This document shows positions 33,089 to 40,402 of a stretch of DNA of 64,000 nucleotides, in pieces. This stretch comes from Labrys wisconsinensis. Its GTDB lineage: Bacteria > Pseudomonadota > Alphaproteobacteria > Rhizobiales > Labraceae. The stretch lies in NCBI RefSeq assembly GCF_030814995.1, contig NZ_JAUSVX010000029.1, positions 1-64,000 on the forward strand, given 5' to 3'. A program made the translations under genes and the position numbers. A model generated the notes under the pieces. That model was not told the DNA's origin. It saw only the letters and a list, made by a program, of their open reading frames with translations, and made no database searches. How positions within the stretch are numbered: the stretch's first letter is position 1; every line of letters begins with the position of its first letter.

Positions 33089-33486
33089 GGCCAGGCCGGC
33101 CGGGCAGCGAGGACGAGGGGCGGGTGAGGAGCCGGCAGGCCCGTCGGCGCTCGGGTCGGCCCGCGCCGCGAACCATCGGGACCGACGGGCGATCCGTCCG
33201 GCGGGCACGGGGCGGCGGCGGCAAGGCGAGGGCCTGCTGCCGCCGGCCGGGCGGTCCGCGATGCGAACCCCGATCGTCGAACGCGCCCGGCAGCGAGGGA
33301 CAAGCCAAGCATCTCGATCCACCCGACATCGTCTATGCCGTGGATGATAGGCGCGTCGTCTTAAGAGACCGTGTGGAAATCCGATGATGGCGAGCCGGCT
33401 TGGGATCCTCGGGCCGCGCCCGGGGGCGTGCTTTCGCCTCCGGGCGGGATGCGGCCGCCCTCTCGGCGCCGGAATGCAGGGCAGCC
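33089..33486. other. junction region between host block and terminase genes
   Basis: About 400 bases without a supported gene. The open extension of the GGDEF-EAL frame up to 33322 is Arg/Pro rich and does not look coding. The region contains the right-hand border between the host genes and the phage small protein gene. I saw no direct repeat shared with the left-hand border near 20.5-20.65 kb. Confidence 0.5.
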
Positions 33487-33690
33487 CTATTTCAGCCCGC
33501 CCGGCGTGTCGCCGAGGGCATCGCCGGCGCCGGGCCGGTTCAGGATGGTGCTGTCGCGGCCCGAGCGGCCTTGCGCCGACAGGATCGACATGCGCTTGGC
33601 CCTCAGCACTGCCGGATCATTGTCGTCCGGCAGCGGCGCGACCGGCTGGGGCTTCGGGGCTTTCGGCTTGGAGAACAGGCCCATGATCAT
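33487..33690 (-). CDS. small phage protein downstream of the terminase
   Basis: This 67-residue protein (MIMGLFSKPKAPKPQPVAPL, then RAKRMSILSAQGRSGRDSTI) ends in the R-x-S-T-I-L type motif found in short proteins near podoviral portals and terminases. It overlaps the terminase stop as ATGA, so it is translationally coupled. In an uninterrupted phage the portal gene would be expected next, but here host DNA begins. Function unknown. Confidence 0.6.
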   Translation of the reverse strand: MIMGLFSKPKAPKPQPVAPLPDDNDPAVLRAKRMSILSAQGRSGRDSTILNRPGAGDALGDTPGGLK

Positions 33691-35126
33691 CTCCTGGTAA
33701 CGGCGCGGCCGGGCAGGCCGCTCTTGTGGGCGGCATAGCCGCGGTTGGCGCGGTCCGGCATCGGCCGCGGCGGGGCGTCGACTTCGGCGAAGCGCAGCAT
33801 CATCAGCCCATAGCGGGTCGCGCTCATCAGGTCGTCGCGCTCCTTCACCACCATGCCGTCCTTGCGGTGGTAGAGGCGGAACTCCTCCCACCAGTCGGCG
33901 AGGTGGCGCGCCACCTTCAGACGTCCGGTCTGCAGGCGGTCGAGCATGTCCATCAGCCCGGCCTCGACGCCGGCCGAGCCGTCGGGGTACTGCGCGCGCT
34001 GGGGCAGCATGGCGAGGCCCTGCGCCCGGTACTGCTCGGCCAGCGGCTCGCCCGAGTCCTTGGAATGCTGCAGCCCGTCATGCGGCCAGGCCCAGGGCAG
34101 CCTTTCGCCCCAGGGCCGGAGCGCCGCGGCGTGCAGGGCCGGCGTCTGCTCGCGCACGCGATGGGCTCTGACCACGAAGACCACGTCGTCGTCGCGGTTC
34201 CAGGCGAGCTCGACCGCGGCGAAGGGATGGTCCCAGCCGAAATCCATGGCGCCGAGCCGCGGCCAATGCGCCGGCGGCGCGAAGGCCTCGACCGCGATGT
34301 CCTCCAGCGGCACCGGGAAGATGCGGCCGGAGCCGAGGATCGGCACGCCCCGGGCCCGCGCCTCGCGCTCGTGCGCTGGGAAGGAGGCGATGATGCGGGC
34401 CCGCTCCTCGGCCGGGATGTGCTCGGCATCGTCGATGGTCATGTTGGTGTCGTGGCGGTCGGGCGAGGTGCCGGAGAGGAAGCGATGCACCACGTCCGAC
34501 ATGCCCTCCAGCGGCGTGAAGGTCATGAAGGCCATGCCGCCGGTGGCGATGGTGCGGGCGAGGCCCTCGTCGTAGATGTCGGCCGGCGGTTCTTCGTCGA
34601 ACCAGACCAGGTCCACCGGCGGCCCCTGCCATTTGCGCCGGCCCTGCTCGTAATGCTTGAAGCGCAGCACCGAGGGTGCACCGGAGGCATGCGCGATCTT
34701 CACTGTGTCGATCAGGTCGGCCGCGCCGCGCGCCGGGGCGGTGTCGAGCACCGCCCCGGCCGGCAGGGTGCCGGAGCCCCATTCGCCCGGCATGCCCATC
34801 AGCACGCGCTGCGGGTTGTCGCGGGTGGTCTCGGCGGTGATGCCGCTGGCCCAGGCGACGATCGGCCGGTCCCAGCGCCGGCCGGGCCACCAGCGGGGAT
34901 AGCTGCCGGTGAGGTGATAGGCCATCTCGGCCCCCCCGCAATAGGTCTTGCCGTTCTGGTTGCCGGCGCGCAGCAGCCGTTCCCGGTGATGCATCCCGGC
35001 CGCATGGAAGGCGAGTTGCGGCGGGTAGGGGCGGTAGAGCGCCAGCCGGCTCAGCCTCAGCGCATCGAGCTGGCGCAGCAGCGCATCGAGCTCATCCCTC
35101 GGCAGGGCCGAGACGGTCGAGGCCAA
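33687..35126 (-). CDS. terminase large subunit
   Basis: This protein of about 479 residues has the packaging ATPase motifs: LLRAGNQNGKTYCGGAE (Walker A variant), PPVDLVWFDEEPPADIYDEG (Walker B with the catalytic Glu) and AFMTFTPLEGMSD (coupling motif). The nuclease domain has GAMDFGWDHPFAAVELAWN (acidic residue) and later acidic residues near VEAGLMDMLDR. All key residues seem present. The start is uncertain: TTG at 35126 gives 35 bases of overlap with the small subunit and fits the family N-terminus (DELDALLRQLDALRL). It would cut and pump DNA into the procapsid. Confidence 0.85.
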   Translation of the reverse strand: MASTVSALPRDELDALLRQLDALRLSRLALYRPYPPQLAFHAAGMHHRERLLRAGNQNGKTYCGGAEMAYHLTGSYPRWWPGRRWDRPIVAWASGITAETTRDNPQRVLMGMPGEWGSGTLPAGAVLDTAPARGAADLIDTVKIAHASGAPSVLRFKHYEQGRRKWQGPPVDLVWFDEEPPADIYDEGLARTIATGGMAFMTFTPLEGMSDVVHRFLSGTSPDRHDTNMTIDDAEHIPAEERARIIASFPAHEREARARGVPILGSGRIFPVPLEDIAVEAFAPPAHWPRLGAMDFGWDHPFAAVELAWNRDDDVVFVVRAHRVREQTPALHAAALRPWGERLPWAWPHDGLQHSKDSGEPLAEQYRAQGLAMLPQRAQYPDGSAGVEAGLMDMLDRLQTGRLKVARHLADWWEEFRLYHRKDGMVVKERDDLMSATRYGLMMLRFAEVDAPPRPMPDRANRGYAAHKSGLPGRAVTRR

Positions 35127-35700
35127 GCTGTCTTGCCAGGGCAATGGCGCGCTCCCGCTTCTGTTCGAGGCCGAGCTCGGCGAAGTCGCCCGGCTTGCCC
35201 AGCTCCGTCCGGTCGGTGAACAGGCCGAGATGCCGGGCGATGTCGACCAGCGCGGCGCGCTTGTCGTGCATCTTGACCTTGAGGCCCGTGGTGGTCTGCG
35301 AGACCTCGGCGATCGCCGCCGCCGTGTCCGCGTCGAGGGCGTCGCTGTCGACGAGGCGCAGGCTGGCGCCGGCCTTCTTCGATCGCGGGCCGTCCGGCGC
35401 CTCCGCCTCCGGCGCCTCGCGCCAGGCCAGGACCTTGCGGATGTCGGCAAAGCCGATACGAGCAAGCTCGGCCAGCACCCTGTCCGCGGTGATGGCGCAG
35501 CGCTCGGCCCGCTGGGCCTGCGCCTGGCGCACCGCCTCGAACAGATGCGGCTTGACGGAGGCACCGGCGACCCAGGAATAAGCCTCGTTTCTCGCGGTTG
35601 CGAGGCTGTAGCCGGCCGCCAGCGCCGCGCGGCGCGGGGCGAGGTCGATCAGATATTCCTCGACGAACCGGCGCTCGCGGGCATTGAGCTGGCGAGCCAC
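35092..35700 (-). CDS. terminase small subunit
   Basis: This 202-residue protein begins with GTG at 35700 and has the terminase_2 N-terminal HTH: MARQLNARERRFVEEYLIDL then RRAALAAGYSLATARNEAYS. The middle has ADRVLAELARIGFADIRKVL and the C-terminal part KMHDKRAALVDIARHLGLFT, both typical of this family. It recognises DNA for packaging and loads the large subunit, with which it overlaps. The preceding membrane-peptide stop is three bases before its start. Confidence 0.85.
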   Translation of the reverse strand: MARQLNARERRFVEEYLIDLAPRRAALAAGYSLATARNEAYSWVAGASVKPHLFEAVRQAQAQRAERCAITADRVLAELARIGFADIRKVLAWREAPEAEAPDGPRSKKAGASLRLVDSDALDADTAAAIAEVSQTTTGLKVKMHDKRAALVDIARHLGLFTDRTELGKPGDFAELGLEQKRERAIALARQLGLDRLGPAEG

Positions 35701-35703
35701 CAG

Positions 35704-35799
35704 TCAGCCGAGCTGCTGGGCGGCCGCCGAGAGCAGCGCGAACAGCGTGATGCCGGCGCAGAGCAGAGCGGCGAGGATGCTGACGGGGTGGATGAGCAT
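35704..35799 (-). CDS. single-span membrane peptide at the head of the terminase operon
   Basis: A 31-residue peptide (MLIHPVSILAALLCAGITLF, then ALLSAAAQQLG) with one hydrophobic helix. A GGAG ribosome site lies before the ATG at 35799. It is the first gene after promoter-like copy A. A holin-like role is possible given its place, but at 31 residues with few charged ends it could equally be a leader peptide. It is too short for confident assignment. Confidence 0.5.
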   Translation of the reverse strand: MLIHPVSILAALLCAGITLFALLSAAAQQLG

Positions 35800-35946
35800 G
35801 GTTGTCTCCGAATAGGGCGGAACCGTCCCGTTCCGGGCCGGATCGCAGGCGTCGCAGACTTGCCGCCGGTGCGGGGCACGAAACGTGCCGGGCATCGTTC
35901 GGGGACGATGGGGCGGAGGAGGGGAAGGGCGAGGGGCCCGGTCCGG

Positions 35947-36009
35947 GCGCAACACCTCACCATCGGATTTTGCCAACGCCTTCGATCCGGGTCAACGAGG
36001 GGGGCGTTT
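35947..36009 (-). promoter_or_regulatory. promoter-like repeat, copy A, upstream of the terminase operon
   Basis: On the minus strand it shows TTGACC (complement of 35990-35995), a 17-bp spacer, and CAAAAT (complement of 35967-35972). It matches copy B at 17838-17900 at 50 of 63 positions with no gap. The upstream block AAACGCCCCCCTC and the downstream block GGTGTTGCGC are identical in both copies and may bind a regulator. The membrane-peptide gene starts about 150 bases further on. Confidence 0.6.
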
Positions 36010-36106
36010 GCGCTGCTTCTCGAACCATGGCGCCGTGTCCTTGATCGCGTCGGCTCGACGGCCTAGAGGCTGATGCCATGCGCGTGCCGCGGCAGGAGAG
36101 GCGAGG

Positions 36107-36697
36107 ATGCAGCCGGTGACCGGGGACATGGCGGCCGGCGGGCCGCTGCTGACGTCGCGCTTCGACGCGGCTTTCGCCATGGCGAGCGCCCTGCACCGGA
36201 CGCAGCTGCGAAAGGGGCCGAAGCCGATCGCCTATCTCGCGCACCTCATGGCCGTCTCGGCCCTGGTGATCGAGAACGGCGGCTCGGAGGACCAGGCGAT
36301 CGCGGCGTTGCTGCACGACGCGGCCGAGGATCAGGGGGGCGAGGTGACCCTGGCGCGGATCGAGGCGGCGTTCGGCCCGGCGGTGGCGGGCATCGTCGCC
36401 GACTGCACCGACGCCTGGGTCGAGCCGAAGCCGCCCTGGCAGGCCCGCAAGCAGGCCTATCTCGAACGCTTGCCCGGCAAGCCGGCGGTATCGCTGCTGG
36501 TCTCGCTTGCCGACAAGGTCCATAACGCCCGCGCCATCCTCGAGGATCGCGCCGAGGTGGGCGAGGCGGTCTGGGAGCGCTTCACCGGCGGCAAGGAGGG
36601 GACGATCTGGTATTATCGCACCCTATCGGACATCTTTCTCCAGCACATGCCGGGTCGGCTCTCCCGCGAGCTGGCGCGCATCGTCGCGGCGTTCTGA
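36107..36697 (+). CDS. HD-domain hydrolase (RelA/SpoT hydrolase-like)
   Basis: This 196-residue protein has the HD metal motifs of (p)ppGpp-hydrolase-type domains: PIAYLAHLMAVSALVIENGG (first His), IAALLHDAAEDQGGE (HD) and VSLADKVHNARAI (late Asp). There is no synthetase or TGS domain, so it would be a stand-alone small hydrolase. Hydrolysis of alarmones or a related nucleotide is a family-based guess. It is divergent from the terminase operon. It starts at ATG 36107. Confidence 0.75.
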   Translation: MQPVTGDMAAGGPLLTSRFDAAFAMASALHRTQLRKGPKPIAYLAHLMAVSALVIENGGSEDQAIAALLHDAAEDQGGEVTLARIEAAFGPAVAGIVADCTDAWVEPKPPWQARKQAYLERLPGKPAVSLLVSLADKVHNARAILEDRAEVGEAVWERFTGGKEGTIWYYRTLSDIFLQHMPGRLSRELARIVAAF

Positions 36698-37017
36698 GGG
36701 AGCCGCGGACGGGCCATGCCGGCGCGGGCACTGGACGGAGGACGGGCTGGACCCGGTCTGAAGCTCTGGCAGCGTCCCGATCGCCCCCTGCCGAGATGGG
36801 CACGAACCTGTCCATACTAGGCCCGTAGCGAGCGGTCCGCGCGCGATCTCCCCGACGCGGCAGCGGAAGAGACCGCCGGCCTGCCGGAGCATCTTCAGCG
36901 AACCGGCACTCGGTTCGCGTGAAGACAATGCGTAAGAACAAGGAGATAGAGAGTGTGATCGACTCGACTTGAAGCGACCACACTCCCAGGGACCGGCGGT
37001 CGACGTGTCGGCCGAGG
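36698..37017. other. intergenic region with palindromic repeat copy 2
   Basis: No gene is supported between the HD hydrolase and pyrophosphatase stops. At 36937-36985 it carries AACAAGGAGATAGAG followed by an imperfect hairpin (GAGTGTGATCG / CGACCACACTC), the same element type as at 18676-18778, preceded by a small hairpin GAACCG...CGGTTC (36900-36915). It may end transcription of the convergent flanking genes. Confidence 0.5.
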
Positions 37018-37623
37018 CTACTTGGCGTAGCGCTCCATCGCGTCCTTGATCAGCCCCTTGGCGACCTCGGCCGTCTCGAAGCCGTTGACCTCGACGGCCT
37101 TGCGGCCGGCGGGCAGCTGCTTGTAGACGCGGAAGAACGAGGTCAGGCGCTCCTGCTCGATTGCCGGCAGGTCGGAGACCTCCTTGATGGCGTCATAGGT
37201 CGGATCGAGCTTGGAGGTCGGCACGGCGACGATCTTGTCGTCGACCTCACCGCCGTCGATCATCTTCATCACGCCGATCGGGCGGACCTTCATCAGGGCA
37301 CCGGGGGCGACGGCCTCGCGGGTGTAGACGATCACGTCCAGCGGGTCGCCGTCATCGGCCTTCGTCCGCGTCACCGAGCCGTAATTGGCGGGATAGGCGA
37401 CCGGCATCGACTGGAAGCGGTCGACGAAGATGAAGCCGGTCTTGGTGTCGGTCTCGTACTTGATCATGCTCCCGGCCGGGATCTCCACCACCATGTTGAT
37501 CTCGTCGGGCGCCTTGTCCGGCTGCGGGAAGGCCAGGATGTTCCCCTCGGCCCAGGCCGGGCTCATGGTGGTCAGCGCAATGGCGCAGGCCGCGATCGCG
37601 CCTGCGAAGAAATGTCTCGTCAT
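37018..37623 (-). CDS. exported inorganic pyrophosphatase
   Basis: This 201-residue family I pyrophosphatase has the signature DDGDPLDVIVYT (three metal-binding Asp) and other conserved blocks: EIPAGSMIKYETDTKTGFIF, FVDRFQSMPVAYPANYGSV, IDGGEVDDKIVAVP and FRVYKQL. The N-terminus is a signal peptide (HFFAGAIAACAIALTTMSPA, cut after AWA), so the enzyme should be periplasmic, unlike the usual cytosolic form. There it would hydrolyse extracytoplasmic pyrophosphate. GAAGGGG ribosome site before ATG 37623. Confidence 0.85.
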   Translation of the reverse strand: MTRHFFAGAIAACAIALTTMSPAWAEGNILAFPQPDKAPDEINMVVEIPAGSMIKYETDTKTGFIFVDRFQSMPVAYPANYGSVTRTKADDGDPLDVIVYTREAVAPGALMKVRPIGVMKMIDGGEVDDKIVAVPTSKLDPTYDAIKEVSDLPAIEQERLTSFFRVYKQLPAGRKAVEVNGFETAEVAKGLIKDAMERYAK

Positions 37624-38263
37624 GTTTTGCCCCTTCAGCAACAGGAGCGTCCCTAGCGGGGCGGCATGACGGTTTCGTGAAGATTACCAGAATGTAATGA
37701 CACCATCTGCCCGCCGACATATCGGATCTCTGAGAAAGCGATTCTCAAATCCTGCGACGTCAGGTCAAAAGCAGGTGCGGCCGTTCTCATTTGTCGGGAA
37801 AGCCGGAATCGACCGGAGATCTTGTTCACTCTTCGTGAACAGTTCGCGGAATGATTGATGATGAACTTCCGCACGGCGTAGGGGATCGGGCGGGGCCCGG
37901 CTTGGATGCCGCGCCGGGTGTCGGATCAAGGGACGACGCAGGCACGATTCGGCCTTCAACCTCGATGGAACCTTCCGCGCATTCGCGCGTTGCCCGGGCA
38001 GCCCTTCGAGATTTCCGATCTCGATCCGGGCAGGAGCCGGGCGTGATACCCCGATCGCGACCCGGCTCCGTCTTTCCTGCTCTCCGCACGCCCCGTCGCG
38101 GCTCGCGCCGCCGACGAGCAGCTTGGCGCCGAAGCACGGCGCGGCCAGGATACAGGCTGCGGCCGCAACGCGCCGCGACCACCGATCGCCCGGTGTGTGC
38201 CGGACGATGCCGGCCGGCGAGGCGCGGCGACGGGGGCGAGCCCCCGCGCCCCCGAGCATGGGC
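37624..38263. other. 640-bp intergenic region
   Basis: No gene is supported here; the open frames lack codon bias and family resemblance. A perfect inverted repeat TGTTCAC-TCTTC-GTGAACA lies at 37823-37841, about 200 bases upstream of the pyrophosphatase start, and could be an operator. The remainder may include a decayed gene downstream of the export lipoprotein. Confidence 0.45.
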
Positions 38264-39439
38264 TCAGAAGTTGTTCACCCGCTGCGCTGCCGTGGTGATG
38301 CTCTGCACCGGCTGCGTCGCCGTGGCGATCAGCCCGGCAAACTTGCTGACAGCCGTCGAGGCGGAGTTGGCGACGTAGAGGATGTCCTTGTCCTGCACCT
38401 CGAAGTCGCGCGCCAGGAGATAGGCGCGCGGATCGCGCATGTCGAGCTTGTAGATCACCGGCACCGTGTCGCCGATCAGGGCCGGGAGGGGCCCACGCGT
38501 GAGCTGGTGCGCGAAGCCGATCGGCTCGTTGCGGAAGAGGTACACGCCTTCCGGATCCGCCCGCATATCGAGCAGGCCGCCGGACTTGGCGACGGCGCCC
38601 TCCAGCGTCAGCTTGGTGGTCTGGAACTCGATCGAAGCGTTCTGCCCGGTGGCACCGAAGGCGGTGAAGGTCTTGGGCTGGCGCACGACCGTGACGATGT
38701 CCTGCGGCTGGACGTAGATGTTCTCGCGCGGATTGCTCAGGAGGTTGGCGAAGGGCACCGACAGGGTCTTGCCACGCCGCGTCAGCCGGATCCACGAATC
38801 ATAGGTGTTGTTCTTCAGGCCGCCGACCGTGGCGATGACGTCGAGGAGGCGGTCGCCACGCTCGCTGATCGGCACCCGGGCACCCGCCGTGCCTTCGCCG
38901 GTCACGGTGACGTTGTTGCTGACGCTGGTCGGCAGCGTCACCAGCACCTGCGGCTCGATGGCGCGTCCGGCGAGCTTGTTGGTAATGGCGCGCTCCACCT
39001 CGGCCGGGGTCATGCCCACCACCCGGATGCGACCGGCGAAGGGCACGTTGATGGTGCCGTCGCGGCCGACCTGCTGCTGGGGGATATTCGTGCTGGGCGC
39101 GCCGGTGGAGACCACGCCCAATTGCGGGCTGAACAGGCCGCCCGCCGCCGCCTCCCAGATCGTCACCGCCACCGTGTCGCCGGTGCCGATGCGCACGTCG
39201 GGGGCGCCGCGCCGGTCCCCGAAGCAGTCATACATCGAATCGATCGGCCGGCGCTTGAGGACGGCGATGGTGGTGTCCACCACGGGAACGATCAGGAATC
39301 GCTCCAGCCCCCTGTCGTCCTGCGGCTTGCTCGCCGCATAGATTTCGCTTGTGTCGGGACCGGCGGCAGGGAGGGAGGAGCATGCCGACAGCACGAGCAG
39401 GGCAGGGAGGGCCCTGGCGAGGGGGGAGAGAGCAACCAC
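38264..39439 (-). CDS. Wza-like polysaccharide export lipoprotein
   Basis: This 391-residue protein has a lipobox (LVLSAC, Cys about residue 20) and the outer-membrane polysaccharide export domains. The Poly_export domain includes VRIGTGDTVAVTIWEAA, GRDGTINVPFAGRIRVVGMT and EVERAITNKLAG. Two SLBB-like domains follow (RLLDVIATVGGLKNNTYDSW, LEGAVAKSGGLLDM). It would form the outer-membrane channel for exopolysaccharide or capsule. No glycosyltransferases or Wzc partner are adjacent, so it acts with genes elsewhere. Start is GTG at 39439. Confidence 0.85.
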   Translation of the reverse strand: MVALSPLARALPALLVLSACSSLPAAGPDTSEIYAASKPQDDRGLERFLIVPVVDTTIAVLKRRPIDSMYDCFGDRRGAPDVRIGTGDTVAVTIWEAAAGGLFSPQLGVVSTGAPSTNIPQQQVGRDGTINVPFAGRIRVVGMTPAEVERAITNKLAGRAIEPQVLVTLPTSVSNNVTVTGEGTAGARVPISERGDRLLDVIATVGGLKNNTYDSWIRLTRRGKTLSVPFANLLSNPRENIYVQPQDIVTVVRQPKTFTAFGATGQNASIEFQTTKLTLEGAVAKSGGLLDMRADPEGVYLFRNEPIGFAHQLTRGPLPALIGDTVPVIYKLDMRDPRAYLLARDFEVQDKDILYVANSASTAVSKFAGLIATATQPVQSITTAAQRVNNF

Positions 39440-39941
39440 TACGACCTCATACGCGGCAGGAACGCAAACTCCTGACGGGGTATCAGCTTGGCTGGGGCGA
39501 AAACATGTCTCATCGGCGGGTTAACCATGTTTTGGCGCCGCCGTGGCGATGAAGCCACACACCGCGAGGCCGTCTTGTCTCCGGGAAGTCGCGGCCCATC
39601 GGGCCTCGTCCGGCGGTGAAGGCACACCGGCGCGGGGTCTTTGTCCAGAGGACGGGGGCCGCGCCGACGACATATCCCCAGCCTGTGGCACCCGGGCCAC
39701 GCCGGGCCCGGCAGGGGAGCGCGGCAGGCGCCCCGGCGGGCTTCCCGAGCGGCATCGGCGGGGCGCCGGCGCGTCCGTCACCGCCGCGGGAACGCTCGCG
39801 TCGACCGGCGCCGCTGTCCGGGTGATTCGGTCTGCGGGCGTACGCCGTGCCCGACGGGCGTTCCCGCCGGCACAGACAGACGCGCGCAGTTGTGCCAGGA
39901 TGCGATGTCCGGGCGCATTCACGCTGAAGCTGGAGAGTCCC
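39440..39941. other. 500-bp intergenic region
   Basis: The region lies between the divergent export lipoprotein and the tyrosine-rich protein gene and must hold both promoters. The stretch next to the lipoprotein is relatively AT rich (39490-39535). The open frame upstream of the tyrosine-rich gene does not look coding. I see no other feature. Confidence 0.4.
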
Positions 39942-40238
39942 ATGCGCCAGACTGTGATGATTGCCGCGGCGGCGGCGATCGGCCTTAGCGTCCTCCCCGC
40001 CGCATCAGCCGCGGCCATGCCCGTGCCGACGGCGATTCCGGTCGCCGGCGCGGCGCCGGCGGTCGAGACCGTCGGCTATTATGGCTACGGCTACGGCTAC
40101 CGCCGCTATTACCGGCCCTACTATTACTATGGCGGGCCGAGCTACGGCTATTACTACAACGCGCCGCGTTACTACGCGCCTCGGTACTATTACCGGCCCT
40201 GGTGGGGGTACGGTTACGGCCGGCGGTGGGGTTACTGA
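39942..40238 (+). CDS. secreted tyrosine/glycine-rich small protein
   Basis: This 98-residue protein has a signal peptide (MIAAAAAIGLSVLPAASAAA), a short Pro/Val linker and a C-terminal half of Tyr, Gly, Arg and Pro repeats (GYYGYGYGYRRYYRP, YYNAPRYYAPRYYYRP, ending YGYGRRWGY). Such proteins are common in Hyphomicrobiales and are presumed cell-surface or matrix proteins. GGAG ribosome site before ATG 39942. Confidence 0.7.
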   Translation: MRQTVMIAAAAAIGLSVLPAASAAAMPVPTAIPVAGAAPAVETVGYYGYGYGYRRYYRPYYYYGGPSYGYYYNAPRYYAPRYYYRPWWGYGYGRRWGY

Positions 40239-40402
40239 GCCGGCAGGCCTCGCTGTGGTGCGGGCGGCGGGCGGCCGGGGCGCGCGGCCGCCCGAAACGC
40301 CCGGCCCGGCGACCCCGCCGCGCGCGGGGCTTGGCCGGGCCGGGCGTCAGGGGCTAGGTTCGCCACCGGCCGCACCGCGGCCGTCAAGGCCGGATCATCC
40401 CT

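Larger units (their letters stand above)
3448..35960 (-). mobile_element. podovirus-type prophage remnant or domesticated virion module, split by host genes
   Basis: All recognised virion genes in this span are on the minus strand and follow the order of short-tailed phages: terminase, portal, scaffold, capsid, tail tubular proteins, internal virion proteins, tail-tip proteins. No integrase, repressor, RNA or DNA polymerase, primase, or recognisable holin or endolysin is seen. Two blocks of non-phage genes interrupt it, at about 17.5-18.7 kb and 20.6-33.4 kb. The left limit is set by the IS nest and the right limit by the promoter-like repeat at 35.95 kb. No att site was found. The virion reading frames themselves are open and overlap tightly, so they do not look degraded, apart from the portal 3' end. 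Confidence 0.75.

Noticed and set aside
35704-35976. Longer frame starting at TTG 35976 upstream of the membrane peptide
   Set aside because: It begins within the -10 region of the promoter-like repeat, and its first 59 codons are Pro/Arg-rich without a ribosome site; the ATG at 35799 has a good one.
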